A DNA stretch of 56,007 nt from Candidatus Omnitrophota bacterium (GCA_003598175.1 QZKN01000121.1:1-56007), one strand, 5' to 3'; shown: positions 35,524-45,288, counted from the stretch's first letter. The notes: generated by a model not told the origin, from the sequence alone. Program-made: numbers and translations.

Positions 35524-36339
35524 TCATTTTTTCCCCACGGTCAAAAGATATTCCGCGGATGCCAGCATTCCCGGATCCGTGCAACTGCTGAGAACGAGAT
35601 GCAACAGAGCATTCCATGCAGCAACGTCTTTACTAATTGCAGCCAATTGCTCATCCATAAAAGACGCCAGACCGTGAGTGGACGCCACTTCCACCAGCCG
35701 GATCCCGCTATCGTTCAACCATTCACGAATCTCTTCCGGCCGGCAAAAATACATATCCGGAACGCGCGCATGGGTGGACGTACCGGTTGCGAGGATTTCT
35801 TCCAACGCTTTCGGCGTGTGCGCCACGATATCCAAAAACGTATGGGAACGCAACGCATCCCGCAAGAAACTCCAGCGAGGAATGATCGTCGCGAATAGCG
35901 TTGCATTCGGTTTCATGACGCGGGCGCATTCCCGTAAACAGGAAATGCGATCATCCCGTTTGGGCAGGTGATAAAGAGGCCCCATGCAAAGCACGGCGTC
36001 AAAGGATGCGTCGGGCAGGAAATCCAGACAGCGCGCATCGGCCGCCGCCACTCGATCCACCTGCTTGGCCACACCGGCGGAATGGATTTTATCGCGCGCC
36101 AGGTTGACGGCGGCCTGCGACAAATCCACCAGCGTGAGTCGATATCCGCGCCGCGCCAACGAAATCGTATAACGACCCGGCCCGCCTCCCAAATCCAATA
36201 TTTTCCCCGATGCGGGTAGATATTGATTCAAAAAAGAATGGATCACTTCAAATTCCATTCGCCGATACGGGCTGTTCACCAACCGTCGCCATTCATTTTC
36301 CGCGTTTTGATCGTAGTACTCACAAACCGGATTTCTCAT
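35524..36339 (-). CDS. Class I SAM-dependent methyltransferase
   Basis: A 271-residue methyltransferase. Motif I is LDLGGGPGRYT (about residues 47-57), LTLVDLS carries the acidic residue for ribose, and DAVLCMGPLYHL is motif IV. The substrate is unknown; the C-terminal half, rich in aromatic residues, probably defines it. The first ATG at 36339 has only a weak purine tract upstream. The gene lies between the PAS gene (convergent) and the flagellin cluster (divergent), with no sign that it belongs to either. Confidence 0.88.
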   Translation of the reverse strand: MRNPVCEYYDQNAENEWRRLVNSPYRRMEFEVIHSFLNQYLPASGKILDLGGGPGRYTISLARRGYRLTLVDLSQAAVNLARDKIHSAGVAKQVDRVAAADARCLDFLPDASFDAVLCMGPLYHLPKRDDRISCLRECARVMKPNATLFATIIPRWSFLRDALRSHTFLDIVAHTPKALEEILATGTSTHARVPDMYFCRPEEIREWLNDSGIRLVEVASTHGLASFMDEQLAAISKDVAAWNALLHLVLSSCTDPGMLASAEYLLTVGKK

Positions 36340-36857
36340 GATTCTCTTTTCGATTTGTTATCCAATTGATTGTACCGTTTAAAAATAGCAATCGGAAACG
36401 GTTTTGGCAAAGGCAATCGGGGCCTGTCATTTCTCGGTTTTGAAGGCGCAGGACATTTCCCTTTTTTGAGGGAAAGCCATTCAAGTTTGCATTTCTCGCG
36501 CCGATACTTGGCATTGCAACAGGATGAATCGGAATACGATTCAAGAAAAGCGTTCCACAAACGGAACGGAAAAAGCAAACGAAAAAAAAGAGTAAAAAGT
36601 CTTAAGATTGAATTTTGGTTGTCGATAATCCTGAGTGATCCCGCACGAAGAAACGATTTCAGGAGAAATCTCGCGGGATGCAAAAGAGAAACAAAAAGAG
36701 GATTATCCGGTCCATTCGGCTCGGGGATGAGCCCATGAGGTAGACCGCCTCATCGTTGGACGAACGCACACGATTACATTCCTTTTCCAGGACGAGAGGG
36801 AATCGTTCACACCTGACAAGGATTGTCGGGCTTCAAGTATCAGGGAGGATACGAATC
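36340..36857. other. Leader region of the first flagellin gene
   Basis: About 520 bp upstream of the first flagellin. It contains the sigma-28-like promoter and would give a 5' untranslated leader of about 340 bases. No credible gene is present; an open frame at 36370-36738 has no ribosome binding site. Confidence 0.6.
36481..36507 (+). promoter_or_regulatory. Sigma-28 (FliA)-type promoter
   Basis: TCAAGTTT at 36481-36488 and GCCGATAC at 36500-36507 are separated by exactly 11 bases. The flagellar sigma-factor consensus is TAAAGTTT-N11-GCCGATAA, so only two of sixteen positions differ. It lies about 350 bp upstream of the first flagellin start. No equally good match was found upstream of the other two flagellins. 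Confidence 0.6.
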
Positions 36858-39413
36858 ATGAGTATCACACGTATCAACAACAACGTTGCCGCCATTTCGG
36901 CGACCCGGAACCTGAACGTCACCGGAGGGAGTCTCTCGAAAAACATCGAGCGCTTGTCTTCGGGGCTTCGCATCAACCGGGCCGGCGACGATGCGGCGGG
37001 ACTCACTATCCGCGAACGACTACGGACGCAGATTCGCGGCACCAACCAGGCGATTCTCAACGCACAAAACGGAATCAGCATGGCCAACACCTCGGAAGCG
37101 GCGCTGGACTCGCTTGTCGCCAGTCTGCAACGCATTCGGGAACTGGCCATCGCCGCCGGCAACACCGGCAGCAACGATTCCGCATCCATTCAAGCGATCC
37201 AGGACGAAGTGTTTCAACAGATCGACGAAGTCAACCGGATTGCTTCCACGGCTCGATTCAGTTCGCGGCTTCTCTTCACCGGCGATAATTCCAATACCAC
37301 GATGGTCCGCGCAGGTCAGGACGATTTGGGTGTGCGCATCTCGGTCGATCCCAATGCGAGCAACCTGCGATCCGGGACGTCCATTTTGAATATCATCAAG
37401 ACGGTTGAGGGATCGGAAAACATTCTTCCGTACCAAAAAGAGGATGGGCAGGCCATTTACGCCACCGGCATCAAAGAAGCCACGGATATCGCCGTAACGG
37501 CAGCTCGATTTATTCGCGATACCCCGAATACCGGCGCAACGGTGAATACCCCGTTGTCAACATTGGTCTTCGATGGAGTGTCCATCAATAATAATGATAT
37601 TATCGCATTTCAAGGCGTTCTTTCGGATGGCGTCACATCTTTTGCCGGTGCCTTGAGCGTCAGCACGGGCACGATGGCAAACCTGATCACTCAAATTCAA
37701 AGAGCGATTGATAATGCCGAAACCGCCCTATTCGGTGGAAACGCAGCGGATATTCCCGCCTCGTTCATCCAGACGCATGTCAGTATTCCCGCCGCGGGTA
37801 CTTCTGTCTCGCTGGGCGGCGGACGCCTTCGTTTTCTCAGCGCTTCCGCGACCGGAACCAGCGCGACCACCAACGCCAATACGACCATTGGTATTTCCCA
37901 ATTCCAAATCAATTTCAGCGTCATCGACAACACCGGCGATCTGAAACGAAAAGTGGATTCAACGCGTGACTACGTTAGCGGGCAATATGTCGGCGGCCAA
38001 TATGGCAATACGCTTCAGGCCATCACCGGCTCGACATTCGATACGGGAAGTTTTGAGATCGAAGTGTCCGATGTGGTTCCGCCCAACCGCCGACAATTGG
38101 AAACCCGGCTGGTATTTCGCGACACCGCCGGTTCGATTTTAGGACGAACCTCCAGCGTCCGAATGGCCGGAAATGTAATCCTGAATGGTACTTTCGTCGG
38201 CGCCGTTTTTACCGCGGGTGAAACCGGATTTACTCTGTCGGCTAACGATACCTTTACATTTCAAGGGACCAACGCGGATGGCAGCACGTTCGAGACTATT
38301 TTCACCCTTTCAAACGCTGTTGCGACGGATACGGATTTAGGCGATGGTCAGTTTGCGACGCTTGAAGGTTTGATCAACGAGCTGAATAACCGTGACCGCA
38401 CGTTGGGAATCAATGCCGCCAATGACGAACAGAGCAGTTTTGTCGATTCGGTAATCACGTTTACCGGAAACGGCACTTTGAAATTGATCGATGATATCGC
38501 GGATCACTCACAGTCCGGATTCTTCATGGTTATCAACGATGCAAGTTCCACCAAAAGCTTGACGGACATTACGGATCTGAAAATCGACGGCAACCCGGAA
38601 GAAGCGACCATCTCCATCAACGGTGGACCGCGCCAACGTGTACGAGTCGGCGACATGGTTACGCTGTATGGGCCCGAACCCACAAAATTCGGCGATCAGC
38701 AACCTCAGCTGACCATGCGGGTTGGCGCGGGAATTCGCACGGCAATGGATGACGCCATCTTTACGCAAGGCCGGGATACAGCTATTATTATTGCCCAAGA
38801 ATTCGTAGGATCGTTGAATGGCGGCAAGCCGGTCGCCTTCCAAAACGGCGACAAGAATGTGTTCTTCGAGAGCGGCGTCAGCGAAGGTGTGGCAGAAACC
38901 CTGTATCTGGATTTCGACGCCATTATCGACATCACCGGTCCGCCCACTAACGGTTCTTCCAATTCCGGACGCGCCATTCTTTTGTCGACGGTGAATAATG
39001 CATTGAACTTCCAGGTTGGTCCCTTCCGGGGACAGGATTTGCAGCTGAACATCGCCGACCTGCGGGCCGATAACCTCGGCTATGGCCGCGGCAGCGGACA
39101 AACCGTCTCTATTATCAACGTAACTACCGTTTCCGGCGTCAATCAGGCTTTGGATATCGTCGATAGGGCGCTCGACCAGGTCAGCCGCACCCGCTCCACC
39201 CTCGGCGCTTTCACGAACCGTTTGGAAACCACCATCGGCAGTTTGTCCGTCAATTCGGAAAACCTGACGGCTTCCGAATCGCGTTTAAGCGACGTAGATC
39301 TGGCGTCCGAAGTGTCTGCGTTCACATCGAATCAAATACTGTTCCAGGCCGGAACCTCTGTCTTGGCCCAGGCGAATTTCTTGCCGCAAGGGCTTCTATC
39401 ATTACTTGGCTAA
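36858..39413 (+). CDS. fliC: Giant flagellin, paralogue 1
   Basis: Filament subunit of 851 residues, about two to three times the length of common flagellins. The N-terminal D0/D1 helices (about 1-140) are well conserved: SITRINNNVAAISATRNLN, IERLSSGLRINRAGDDAAGL. The C-terminal D1/D0 part (about 770-851) reads SENLTASESR...QAGTSVLAQANFLPQ. The long central part (about 150-760) is beta-rich and shared with the other two copies, with blocks such as GVLSDGVTSFAGALS, GSTFDTGSFEIEV, ADGSTFETIF and ISINGGPRQRVRVGDMVTLY. It is the most divergent copy, with DVDLASEVS where the others have RDxDIAxES. GGAGG lies ten bases before ATG 36858. It is exported by the flagellar apparatus without a signal peptide. 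Confidence 0.95.
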   Translation: MSITRINNNVAAISATRNLNVTGGSLSKNIERLSSGLRINRAGDDAAGLTIRERLRTQIRGTNQAILNAQNGISMANTSEAALDSLVASLQRIRELAIAAGNTGSNDSASIQAIQDEVFQQIDEVNRIASTARFSSRLLFTGDNSNTTMVRAGQDDLGVRISVDPNASNLRSGTSILNIIKTVEGSENILPYQKEDGQAIYATGIKEATDIAVTAARFIRDTPNTGATVNTPLSTLVFDGVSINNNDIIAFQGVLSDGVTSFAGALSVSTGTMANLITQIQRAIDNAETALFGGNAADIPASFIQTHVSIPAAGTSVSLGGGRLRFLSASATGTSATTNANTTIGISQFQINFSVIDNTGDLKRKVDSTRDYVSGQYVGGQYGNTLQAITGSTFDTGSFEIEVSDVVPPNRRQLETRLVFRDTAGSILGRTSSVRMAGNVILNGTFVGAVFTAGETGFTLSANDTFTFQGTNADGSTFETIFTLSNAVATDTDLGDGQFATLEGLINELNNRDRTLGINAANDEQSSFVDSVITFTGNGTLKLIDDIADHSQSGFFMVINDASSTKSLTDITDLKIDGNPEEATISINGGPRQRVRVGDMVTLYGPEPTKFGDQQPQLTMRVGAGIRTAMDDAIFTQGRDTAIIIAQEFVGSLNGGKPVAFQNGDKNVFFESGVSEGVAETLYLDFDAIIDITGPPTNGSSNSGRAILLSTVNNALNFQVGPFRGQDLQLNIADLRADNLGYGRGSGQTVSIINVTTVSGVNQALDIVDRALDQVSRTRSTLGAFTNRLETTIGSLSVNSENLTASESRLSDVDLASEVSAFTSNQILFQAGTSVLAQANFLPQGLLSLLG

Positions 39414-39450
39414 AAAGTTACCGAACATACGCGCTCAACTTGATCAATAA

Positions 39451-39900
39451 GGCAGTTCAATTGGACGCGGGGTGGAGAACTACAGCTCCGCCTCTCCACC
39501 CCGCAAATAACGAATACAAAGTGACTATGAATACAAATGCAGAATATGGAAGAGGTTATGTCAGGAAAATGAACCACGCCTGTGAAGCATACATTCTCAT
39601 CGCTTCGAGTGTTTCCCGATCTTCAATGGAAGAGATCGGCGCAGTTCTCGAACCGATGAAAGGCTTACAGAGCCACAATGACCTTCAATGGCAGTTCAAA
39701 TCATCGCGGGGTGGAGCCACACAGCTCCGCCGCTCCACCCCGCGCGAATCGAATCGCGTGTGCGGGTGACGAATGGAAGAAACGGCAGTGAGTAAAAGGG
39801 GTCATCGTTTCGAGTTTTTTCCGATTGGGAAGATTTGCGATCGGCGAAACCCTTGAACCGATGACGATAAACAGAACCGAACAAGTGCATCGTCATACAA
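39451..39900. repeat. Degenerate tandem duplication with paired hairpins
   Basis: Two units of roughly 240 and 210 bp. Each starts with GGCAGTTCAA and a hairpin with arms GCGGGGTGGAG and CTCCACCCCGC (39467-39504 and 39705-39744), and each later contains CATCG-TTTCGAGT-like sequence and GAACCGATGA (near 39600/39804 and 39650/39856). The first hairpin sits 54 bp after the flagellin stop but lacks a T-tract. The homology between units is visible by eye but patchy. Confidence 0.6.
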
Positions 39901-39954
39901 ACAGTGAGGATCGGAGGATCACGGCGAATGATGAAAATGTCAACGTTTGACAAT

Positions 39955-39981
39955 GCGGACAGGATGCCCGCGCTCCGGCAT
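39955..39981. repeat. Dispersed repeat, family 2
   Basis: GCGGACAGGATGCCCGCGCT followed by CCGGCAT matches the copies at 2411-2466, including the CTCCGGCAT end, with a few substitutions. Confidence 0.6.
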
Positions 39982-40103
39982 TTTCACAGAAATCGTCATG
40001 ATCAAAAGGTCCCAACAACAGCAGGAATACGTATCGCCGCCGAAACGGCGGCATTCCCGAATTGCCGGCAAGGCGCCGGCGACACGAAGAATGGAGATTC
40101 AAC

Positions 40104-40205
40104 ATGAATTGGATCAATCAGACCGGTTATTTGATGCTCGGCATCAAAAAGTACATGGCTCGTAAACTTCGCCGATGTTCCGTGAGAGATTTGGCTTACG
40201 CATGA
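40104..40205 (+). CDS. Possible 33-residue small protein
   Basis: ATG 40104 has GGAG eight bases upstream and opens a basic 33-residue frame (begins MNWINQTGYLMLGIKKYMAR). No family is recognised. It lies in the flagellin spacer. Its only support is the ribosome binding site and lack of other content, so it may be chance. Confidence 0.25.
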   Translation: MNWINQTGYLMLGIKKYMARKLRRCSVRDLAYA

Positions 40206-40261
40206 TTCGAGGGTGCGAAAACTCGGATCGTTTGATAAGTAAATATCGAAGGAGCACGAGA

Positions 40262-40636
40262 ATGAACAGGAACAATCTCTTTCAAAAAGCCTTTCCGGCG
40301 TATTGTGCGAATACGGCCGAAAGGACATGGCGCAACGGAAATCATCGGGTGCGACCGATACTCCACATTGCTATCCGACGGACTGCTTTCTTCTTCCTCC
40401 GTCCGTGGGATGGAGTGGAGATTCCGAAATGCCGACAGAGAGAAGGTTCCGGTTCCGGCGAGATGAAAAGAAGAAGCGGAGGATTCCTTCAATCCTCGGT
40501 ATACCGCGAAGGTCCGGCGGGAATGATTTCCGCATTGATTCGGTTCAACCATCCGGAACGCCATCGCGCCAAGGATTCAGGAATCCTCCATTCCCTTCTT
40601 CTCGAGAGCGGATCAGGAAATCCAGGAGTGCATTGA
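40262..40636 (+). CDS. Possible small protein in flagellin spacer
   Basis: ATG 40262 has AAGGAG eight bases upstream and opens a 124-residue frame. Composition is Arg- and Ser-rich with low predicted structure and no recognised domain. The nucleotides at its start (ATGAACAGGAAC) recur at 45882 in the leader of the third flagellin, where no comparable protein follows. It may be a spurious frame in a structured spacer. Confidence 0.2.
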   Translation: MNRNNLFQKAFPAYCANTAERTWRNGNHRVRPILHIAIRRTAFFFLRPWDGVEIPKCRQREGSGSGEMKRRSGGFLQSSVYREGPAGMISALIRFNHPERHRAKDSGILHSLLLESGSGNPGVH

Positions 40637-40871
40637 TTGAATAAACCATGAATGAAAATTCAAATAAACATATAGATTGCTATGGTTTTGCAGCGCCCGA
40701 ACAATGGTTTTTTCGTGAAGATGATTGGTTAACAAGAAATAGACTGGATTGACAACGCGTCTATCGTTCCATTCTCGACGATTCGAACAGGGAACATCGG
40801 ACGGATAAAGATTCAATAGAAAAAAAGTAGGAGGAGGTTAGCACCGTTAAACAGAACTACATAACCCGTCT

Positions 40872-40897
40872 TTCATTCAATCCATCGATTGAATGAA
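40872..40897. other. Perfect 11-bp-stem hairpin
   Basis: TTCATTCAATC pairs perfectly with GATTGAATGAA around the loop CATC. It lies about 410 bp before the second flagellin start. There is no T-tract, so it could be an mRNA processing or protection element or a protein-binding site. Confidence 0.55.
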
Positions 40898-41304
40898 CCA
40901 GGCTGACCACCTGAGCCCGACGGGATGGACTCCACATTGGCTTCCATCTGGTGAAACAGGTTTATTTTCGTGATTGCAATAATGGCAATTACCCAAATCA
41001 GGAGTCATCCGTGAATCGCGCCGATTCTACAGCACCCAACCCGGATCGGCATGAGAAGCGGAGACGCTTGAGAAAATGACAAACAACAACCACTCGCGCC
41101 GGTTGTTTAAGGATGGGGATGCCGGGGCGAATCACTCGACGCCCCGGCATTCACCCAACCTTCCCACGCTGCAGCGCCCAAATCCGGCAGCACCCGAATT
41201 CACTTGTTTTCCCGGCGGAGTTGGTTTCTCAATAGACGGGGATTTTTATCCCCAACCCAAAACGGCACGGATGCCGAATGTTCAGCTCAAGGAGGAACCT
41301 AATC

Positions 41305-43869
41305 ATGAGTATCACCAGAATTAACAATAATGTGGCAGCCCTGAATGCGAATCGGAATCTCAACGTAACCGGACGGTCGTTATCGAAATCGATTGAACGG
41401 CTCTCTTCCGGCCTTCGGATCAATCGCGCCGGAGACGACGCCGCCGGTCTGACGGTGGCAACGAGAATCCGATCCCAGGTTCGCGGATTGGATCGCGCTA
41501 TCATGAACGCCCAGGACGGGATCAATTTGATCAACGTGGCGGAAGGCGCTCTGGAAGAAGTGACCAGTCGTTTGGACCGGATCCGTGTACTCGCCATTCA
41601 GGCCGCCAATACCGGTGTAAACGATCTTCAAGCCAGACAAGCCTTGCAGGATGAAGTCTTTCAGAGTATCGACGAAATCACTCGAATCGCCGAGACCACG
41701 CAATACAGCACCAACTTTTTGCTGAACGGAGACTTCAGCGTTGATTCCCAAATCAAACCTGGCCAGGATGGAGCGCACCAATTTGGAATCCATATTGATA
41801 ATGGTCCGGGCTCAAACACGGTTGAAAGCGGTCGGAGTTACCTGAATGTCATCCGCACTCGCACCGGCTATGAATATCTCATCGCCGGCACGGATGATAA
41901 TGGGGAAACAGCCACGATGCACCTCGGCACCCGGAATATGACCGACATCGCGGTTACGCTGGGCCGTTTTTCCACAACCATCGGACTGAATGGAACCGCG
42001 GGTGTTGCCGCCACAATGCTTGGCGTCAATGGCTCGACCAACGGTTTCTTCAACGGTGTATCCATCCATAATGGCGACCAAATCGTTTTTCAGGGCGTAC
42101 TTTCGGATGGCGTGACAAAATTCAGCGGTGTGATGAGCACAGGCGCGTCCTTTCAGATCGGCGTTTCCACCGATACCGGCGCGACCAACCGGCTTTTGGG
42201 TATCATCAACAACGCCATCGACAGAGCCGAAGCGGCGCTGTTCGGCGTGTCCGCCGCCAGCGTACCGACTGCTTTCCGCACCACGGTAACCCTGGCTTCC
42301 GCGACTTCGAGCAACCGCGGCCGGCTGCAGCTGGTTTCCAGCCTGGAAGCGATCAATTTGTCTTCCATCGATATCACGCTGGTGCGCGGCAACAAGGTGG
42401 TTACGTCATCAAGCGGCGTCACCCGCTCGGGCCCGATCGGTACGGCGTCGGTTCTTTCCGGAGGCGGCCAGGTCGGGAATTCCGTCACCGCCATCACCGG
42501 ATCCACTTTTGTGGACGGGATGTTCTCGATCAGCGTGGAAGACGTACAAGGTCCGGTCAATCGCGTGGTCGAGGGGACCATAAAATTCCGCAATCACAGC
42601 GGAGCAACCATTAGCCGCACCGCCTCTCTCGTCAGCGCGAACGTGGGTCTGAACTTGAATGGCTCCTTTGTCAATGGAATCTACACCAGCGGAGTGTCCA
42701 TATCCCACGGCGATACCATCTCGCTACGTGGAACGGAAGCGGATGGCTCCACCTTCCTGGCCGTCTATTCATTCAGCAACGCCGCCAGTACGGATACGGA
42801 TTTAAACGATTTTCAGTTTGCATCACTATCCGGTCTGATCTCCGAATTGAATTACCGCACACGCGACTATACGGTGAACTCGGAAGACGGGAAAAAATCC
42901 CGTTTCGAAACGGCGATCTTCACGGTCACCGCCGACGGCAGGCTCCAATTAATCGACGATGTCGGCCGGAATGACTCCAAATTAAACTTCACCCTGGTCT
43001 TCAATGACAGTACTTCCCGCGCAACGCCCAGCTATACCATCACGGACGATGCGGTCCTGGTTAAAGAAGGTTTTGCCGAAACGGCGACGCTGCGAATTAA
43101 CGGAGGACCGGCCATCCGCGCCGAGGCGGGAGAACTGGTCACGCTCTATGGGCCGGAAGCCACAAGGGAAGGTCAAGTGCGAGGACAAGTCACGCTACGC
43201 GTCGGCTCGAATTTGAAAATCGGCGTCGATTATCTCAAGGTCGAAGCCCAGGAATTCGTCGGAAAATTGAACGGCGGCCCCGCAGTCACGTTCCAAAACG
43301 GCGCGCAAAACGTGGTCTTCATCGACAACGGTAGTTTCAAGGAAGGGGTGGCGCGTTTTCTCACCTTCGATTTCGATACCATTCTCGATATCACCGCCGC
43401 GCCCAACGGGCAAGCGGATCCGGGGACGACGATCATCATCTCCACCGTCAATCGTTCCATGAATTTCCACATCGGCGCATTTGCCAATCAAAGTTTCCGC
43501 ATCAGCGTCGGAGATTTGAGCGCCCAAAACCTCGGTTTTGGCCGGGGAAGCGGCCGCACCATCGAAAATATCGACGTGCGTACCCTATCCGGCGCCAATG
43601 AAGCGCTGAAAATCGTGGATGCGGCAATGGATCAGGTGAATCGCACCCGGTCGTTACTCGGCGCGGGGACCAACCGGCTGGAAGGCACGATCTCGAATCA
43701 GAGCATCGCTTCGGAAAATCTTCTGGCGTCGGAATCCCGTCTGCGGGACGCGGACATCGCTCTGGAAAGCTCGAACTTCGCCAAAAACCAAGTTTTGATT
43801 CAAGCCGGAGTTTCCGTGCTGGCGCAGGCGAATTTCCTGCCGCAAAGTTTTCTATCGCTTCTCGGATAA
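41305..43869 (+). CDS. fliC: Giant flagellin, paralogue 2
   Basis: An 854-residue flagellin. The N-terminus has SITRINNNVAALNANRNLN and SIERLSSGLRINRAGDDAAG; the C-terminus has SENLLASESRLRDADIALES...NQVLIQAGVSVLAQANF. The central blocks match the other copies: GVLSDGVTKFSGVMS, GNSVTAITGSTFVDGMFSI, SGLISELNYRTRDY, LRINGGPAIRAEAGELVTLY. It is closer to paralogue 3 than to paralogue 1 in both termini. AAGGAGG lies nine bases before ATG 41305. Downstream, 102 bp later, is the methyltransferase-like gene, which may be co-transcribed. No promoter of sigma-28 type was found in its long leader. Confidence 0.95.
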   Translation: MSITRINNNVAALNANRNLNVTGRSLSKSIERLSSGLRINRAGDDAAGLTVATRIRSQVRGLDRAIMNAQDGINLINVAEGALEEVTSRLDRIRVLAIQAANTGVNDLQARQALQDEVFQSIDEITRIAETTQYSTNFLLNGDFSVDSQIKPGQDGAHQFGIHIDNGPGSNTVESGRSYLNVIRTRTGYEYLIAGTDDNGETATMHLGTRNMTDIAVTLGRFSTTIGLNGTAGVAATMLGVNGSTNGFFNGVSIHNGDQIVFQGVLSDGVTKFSGVMSTGASFQIGVSTDTGATNRLLGIINNAIDRAEAALFGVSAASVPTAFRTTVTLASATSSNRGRLQLVSSLEAINLSSIDITLVRGNKVVTSSSGVTRSGPIGTASVLSGGGQVGNSVTAITGSTFVDGMFSISVEDVQGPVNRVVEGTIKFRNHSGATISRTASLVSANVGLNLNGSFVNGIYTSGVSISHGDTISLRGTEADGSTFLAVYSFSNAASTDTDLNDFQFASLSGLISELNYRTRDYTVNSEDGKKSRFETAIFTVTADGRLQLIDDVGRNDSKLNFTLVFNDSTSRATPSYTITDDAVLVKEGFAETATLRINGGPAIRAEAGELVTLYGPEATREGQVRGQVTLRVGSNLKIGVDYLKVEAQEFVGKLNGGPAVTFQNGAQNVVFIDNGSFKEGVARFLTFDFDTILDITAAPNGQADPGTTIIISTVNRSMNFHIGAFANQSFRISVGDLSAQNLGFGRGSGRTIENIDVRTLSGANEALKIVDAAMDQVNRTRSLLGAGTNRLEGTISNQSIASENLLASESRLRDADIALESSNFAKNQVLIQAGVSVLAQANFLPQSFLSLLG

Positions 43870-43971
43870 ACCAACGGTTTGATTGGAAGTAAACTGAGGG
43901 ACGCTGGACTCTGAATAAAAGGAACCAGGCAGAAACAAATAAATAATAATGAAACGAATCAGGAGATGATC

Positions 43972-45288
43972 ATGAATGAAGTCAGGTGTCCCGTTTGCAA
44001 TAGCGTCGAACATCAATCGTTCTGGTTTTGGGAAAAAGAGGACAAATTGATGCGGAATTGGGCGCTCGATACGAAAGTACACTTTTCCATCTGTCGCAGT
44101 TGCGCCGCGATCTTTCAAAATCCGGCGATTGCAGGGTCTTCTTCCGATGAACTGTTCGCGGTGAATTGGAATATGGAAGCGGCTTCTCCCTTGCCCTCCG
44201 ACGAACCGGTCGATTGGATTCAGCAATTCGGGAACCGGGCGAAAGTACCGGGAAAGGCGCTCGAAGTGTATGCACAAACGAAACGTTTCGAAGGTTTTTT
44301 ACAACCATTGGGGTGGGAAGTCAAAACCATTGGCATCGATCGTTTACTAAAAAAACCGGACAAAGCGAATTTTTCCACCGCAAGCGAAACCGTCGAATCG
44401 GACACCCAAGATCCGTTCGCTTTTACCAGCGGCTTCGATCTGGCCTCGCCGATGGAGGAAGAACTGACCGATTCCGATCAGTTTGACCTGATTTTTTGCA
44501 CCGATGTGTTAAATCGCACTTCCCGTCCCGTTGACGTTCTGCATACACTGCGAGGCCACGTTAAGGACGACGGCGCCATTCTGGTCGAGCAAGAGAATCC
44601 GTTCACTCTGCCGCGGGCGGGGAAAATCTGCCTGACCAGTGAAGATACGTGCCTGCTCTCTTTTCACTCGCTGGTTTATGCCATGTATAAGGCAGGTTTA
44701 ACCAATGCCGCGGCGGAAATTTGCGGCCGTACCCGCTGCCTGGCGACGAAGATCGATCCGCAACCGGATGCCGACGCCGCTCAGCTCGTCCCGCCGAAAA
44801 TCTGGGAACAGATATTGTTCAAATTTCAGCGGAATTATTATTGGGCCTGGGTCAATTCTTACCTGGAAAATTATCAGGCGCAGGCAGGCGTCAATCCCGC
44901 CGCGCTGGATACGGCGCGCCAATCGTTGCATCAAAATCCTTTTGATCTCCATTGCATCCGGGATGTGTGCGGCGCTTGCCTCCTGTTCGTCGAAGAGGTC
45001 ACGATCCTGCGCAACTCGCTGGCGGAAGACTGGCCGATGACCATGCATCGCATTTATGAAATCTTAAAAAACGACTATGCGCTGTACGACCTGTTGCGGC
45101 GAGGTCCGCTCGAAGGCTGCGGCACGTTTGCCCATATCGAACGCTTTTATTTCAACGACAAACTGATTTATTTAACGACACCCGATTATTTCAAGAAGTA
45201 TTTTAGCGAAGAGGAAGCGCGGCGATTGTGCGACGCCATGATTCAAGCGGGAAAAGTCATCTGCGGACAATTGAGTTCCTTTTTATGA
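43972..45288 (+). CDS. Degenerate zinc-ribbon methyltransferase-like protein
   Basis: A 438-residue protein between flagellins 2 and 3. The N-terminus is a zinc ribbon (CPVC...CRSC, about residues 6-42) as in sugar C-methyltransferases and related enzymes. The next domain keeps the shape of a class I methyltransferase: a first strand and helix (KALEVYAQTKRFEGFL), WEVKTIGID, then FDLIFCTDVLNRTSRPVDVL and a motif-VI-like strand (GAILVEQENP). But motif I, normally of the form DxGxGxG, is YAQTK here, so SAM binding looks lost. The C-terminal ~200 residues are helical and unrecognised. ATG 43972 has AGGAG six bases upstream. A regulator, chaperone or modification factor for flagellin is an inference from position. 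Confidence 0.65.
   Translation: MNEVRCPVCNSVEHQSFWFWEKEDKLMRNWALDTKVHFSICRSCAAIFQNPAIAGSSSDELFAVNWNMEAASPLPSDEPVDWIQQFGNRAKVPGKALEVYAQTKRFEGFLQPLGWEVKTIGIDRLLKKPDKANFSTASETVESDTQDPFAFTSGFDLASPMEEELTDSDQFDLIFCTDVLNRTSRPVDVLHTLRGHVKDDGAILVEQENPFTLPRAGKICLTSEDTCLLSFHSLVYAMYKAGLTNAAAEICGRTRCLATKIDPQPDADAAQLVPPKIWEQILFKFQRNYYWAWVNSYLENYQAQAGVNPAALDTARQSLHQNPFDLHCIRDVCGACLLFVEEVTILRNSLAEDWPMTMHRIYEILKNDYALYDLLRRGPLEGCGTFAHIERFYFNDKLIYLTTPDYFKKYFSEEEARRLCDAMIQAGKVICGQLSSFL

Larger units (their letters stand above)
39414..41304. other. 1.9-kb spacer between flagellins 1 and 2
   Basis: No convincing gene of normal size. Contents in order: a tandem duplication with strong hairpins (39451-39900), a family 2 repeat (39955-39981), GC-rich palindromes near 40030-40080, two weak candidate small genes (40104-40205 and 40262-40636), and a perfect 11-bp-stem hairpin (40872-40897). 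Nothing clear was seen between 40900 and 41290. Confidence 0.6.

Noticed and set aside
36756..36857. N-terminal extension of flagellin 1
   Set aside because: GGAGG ten bases before 36858 and the conserved MSITRINNN start decide the position.
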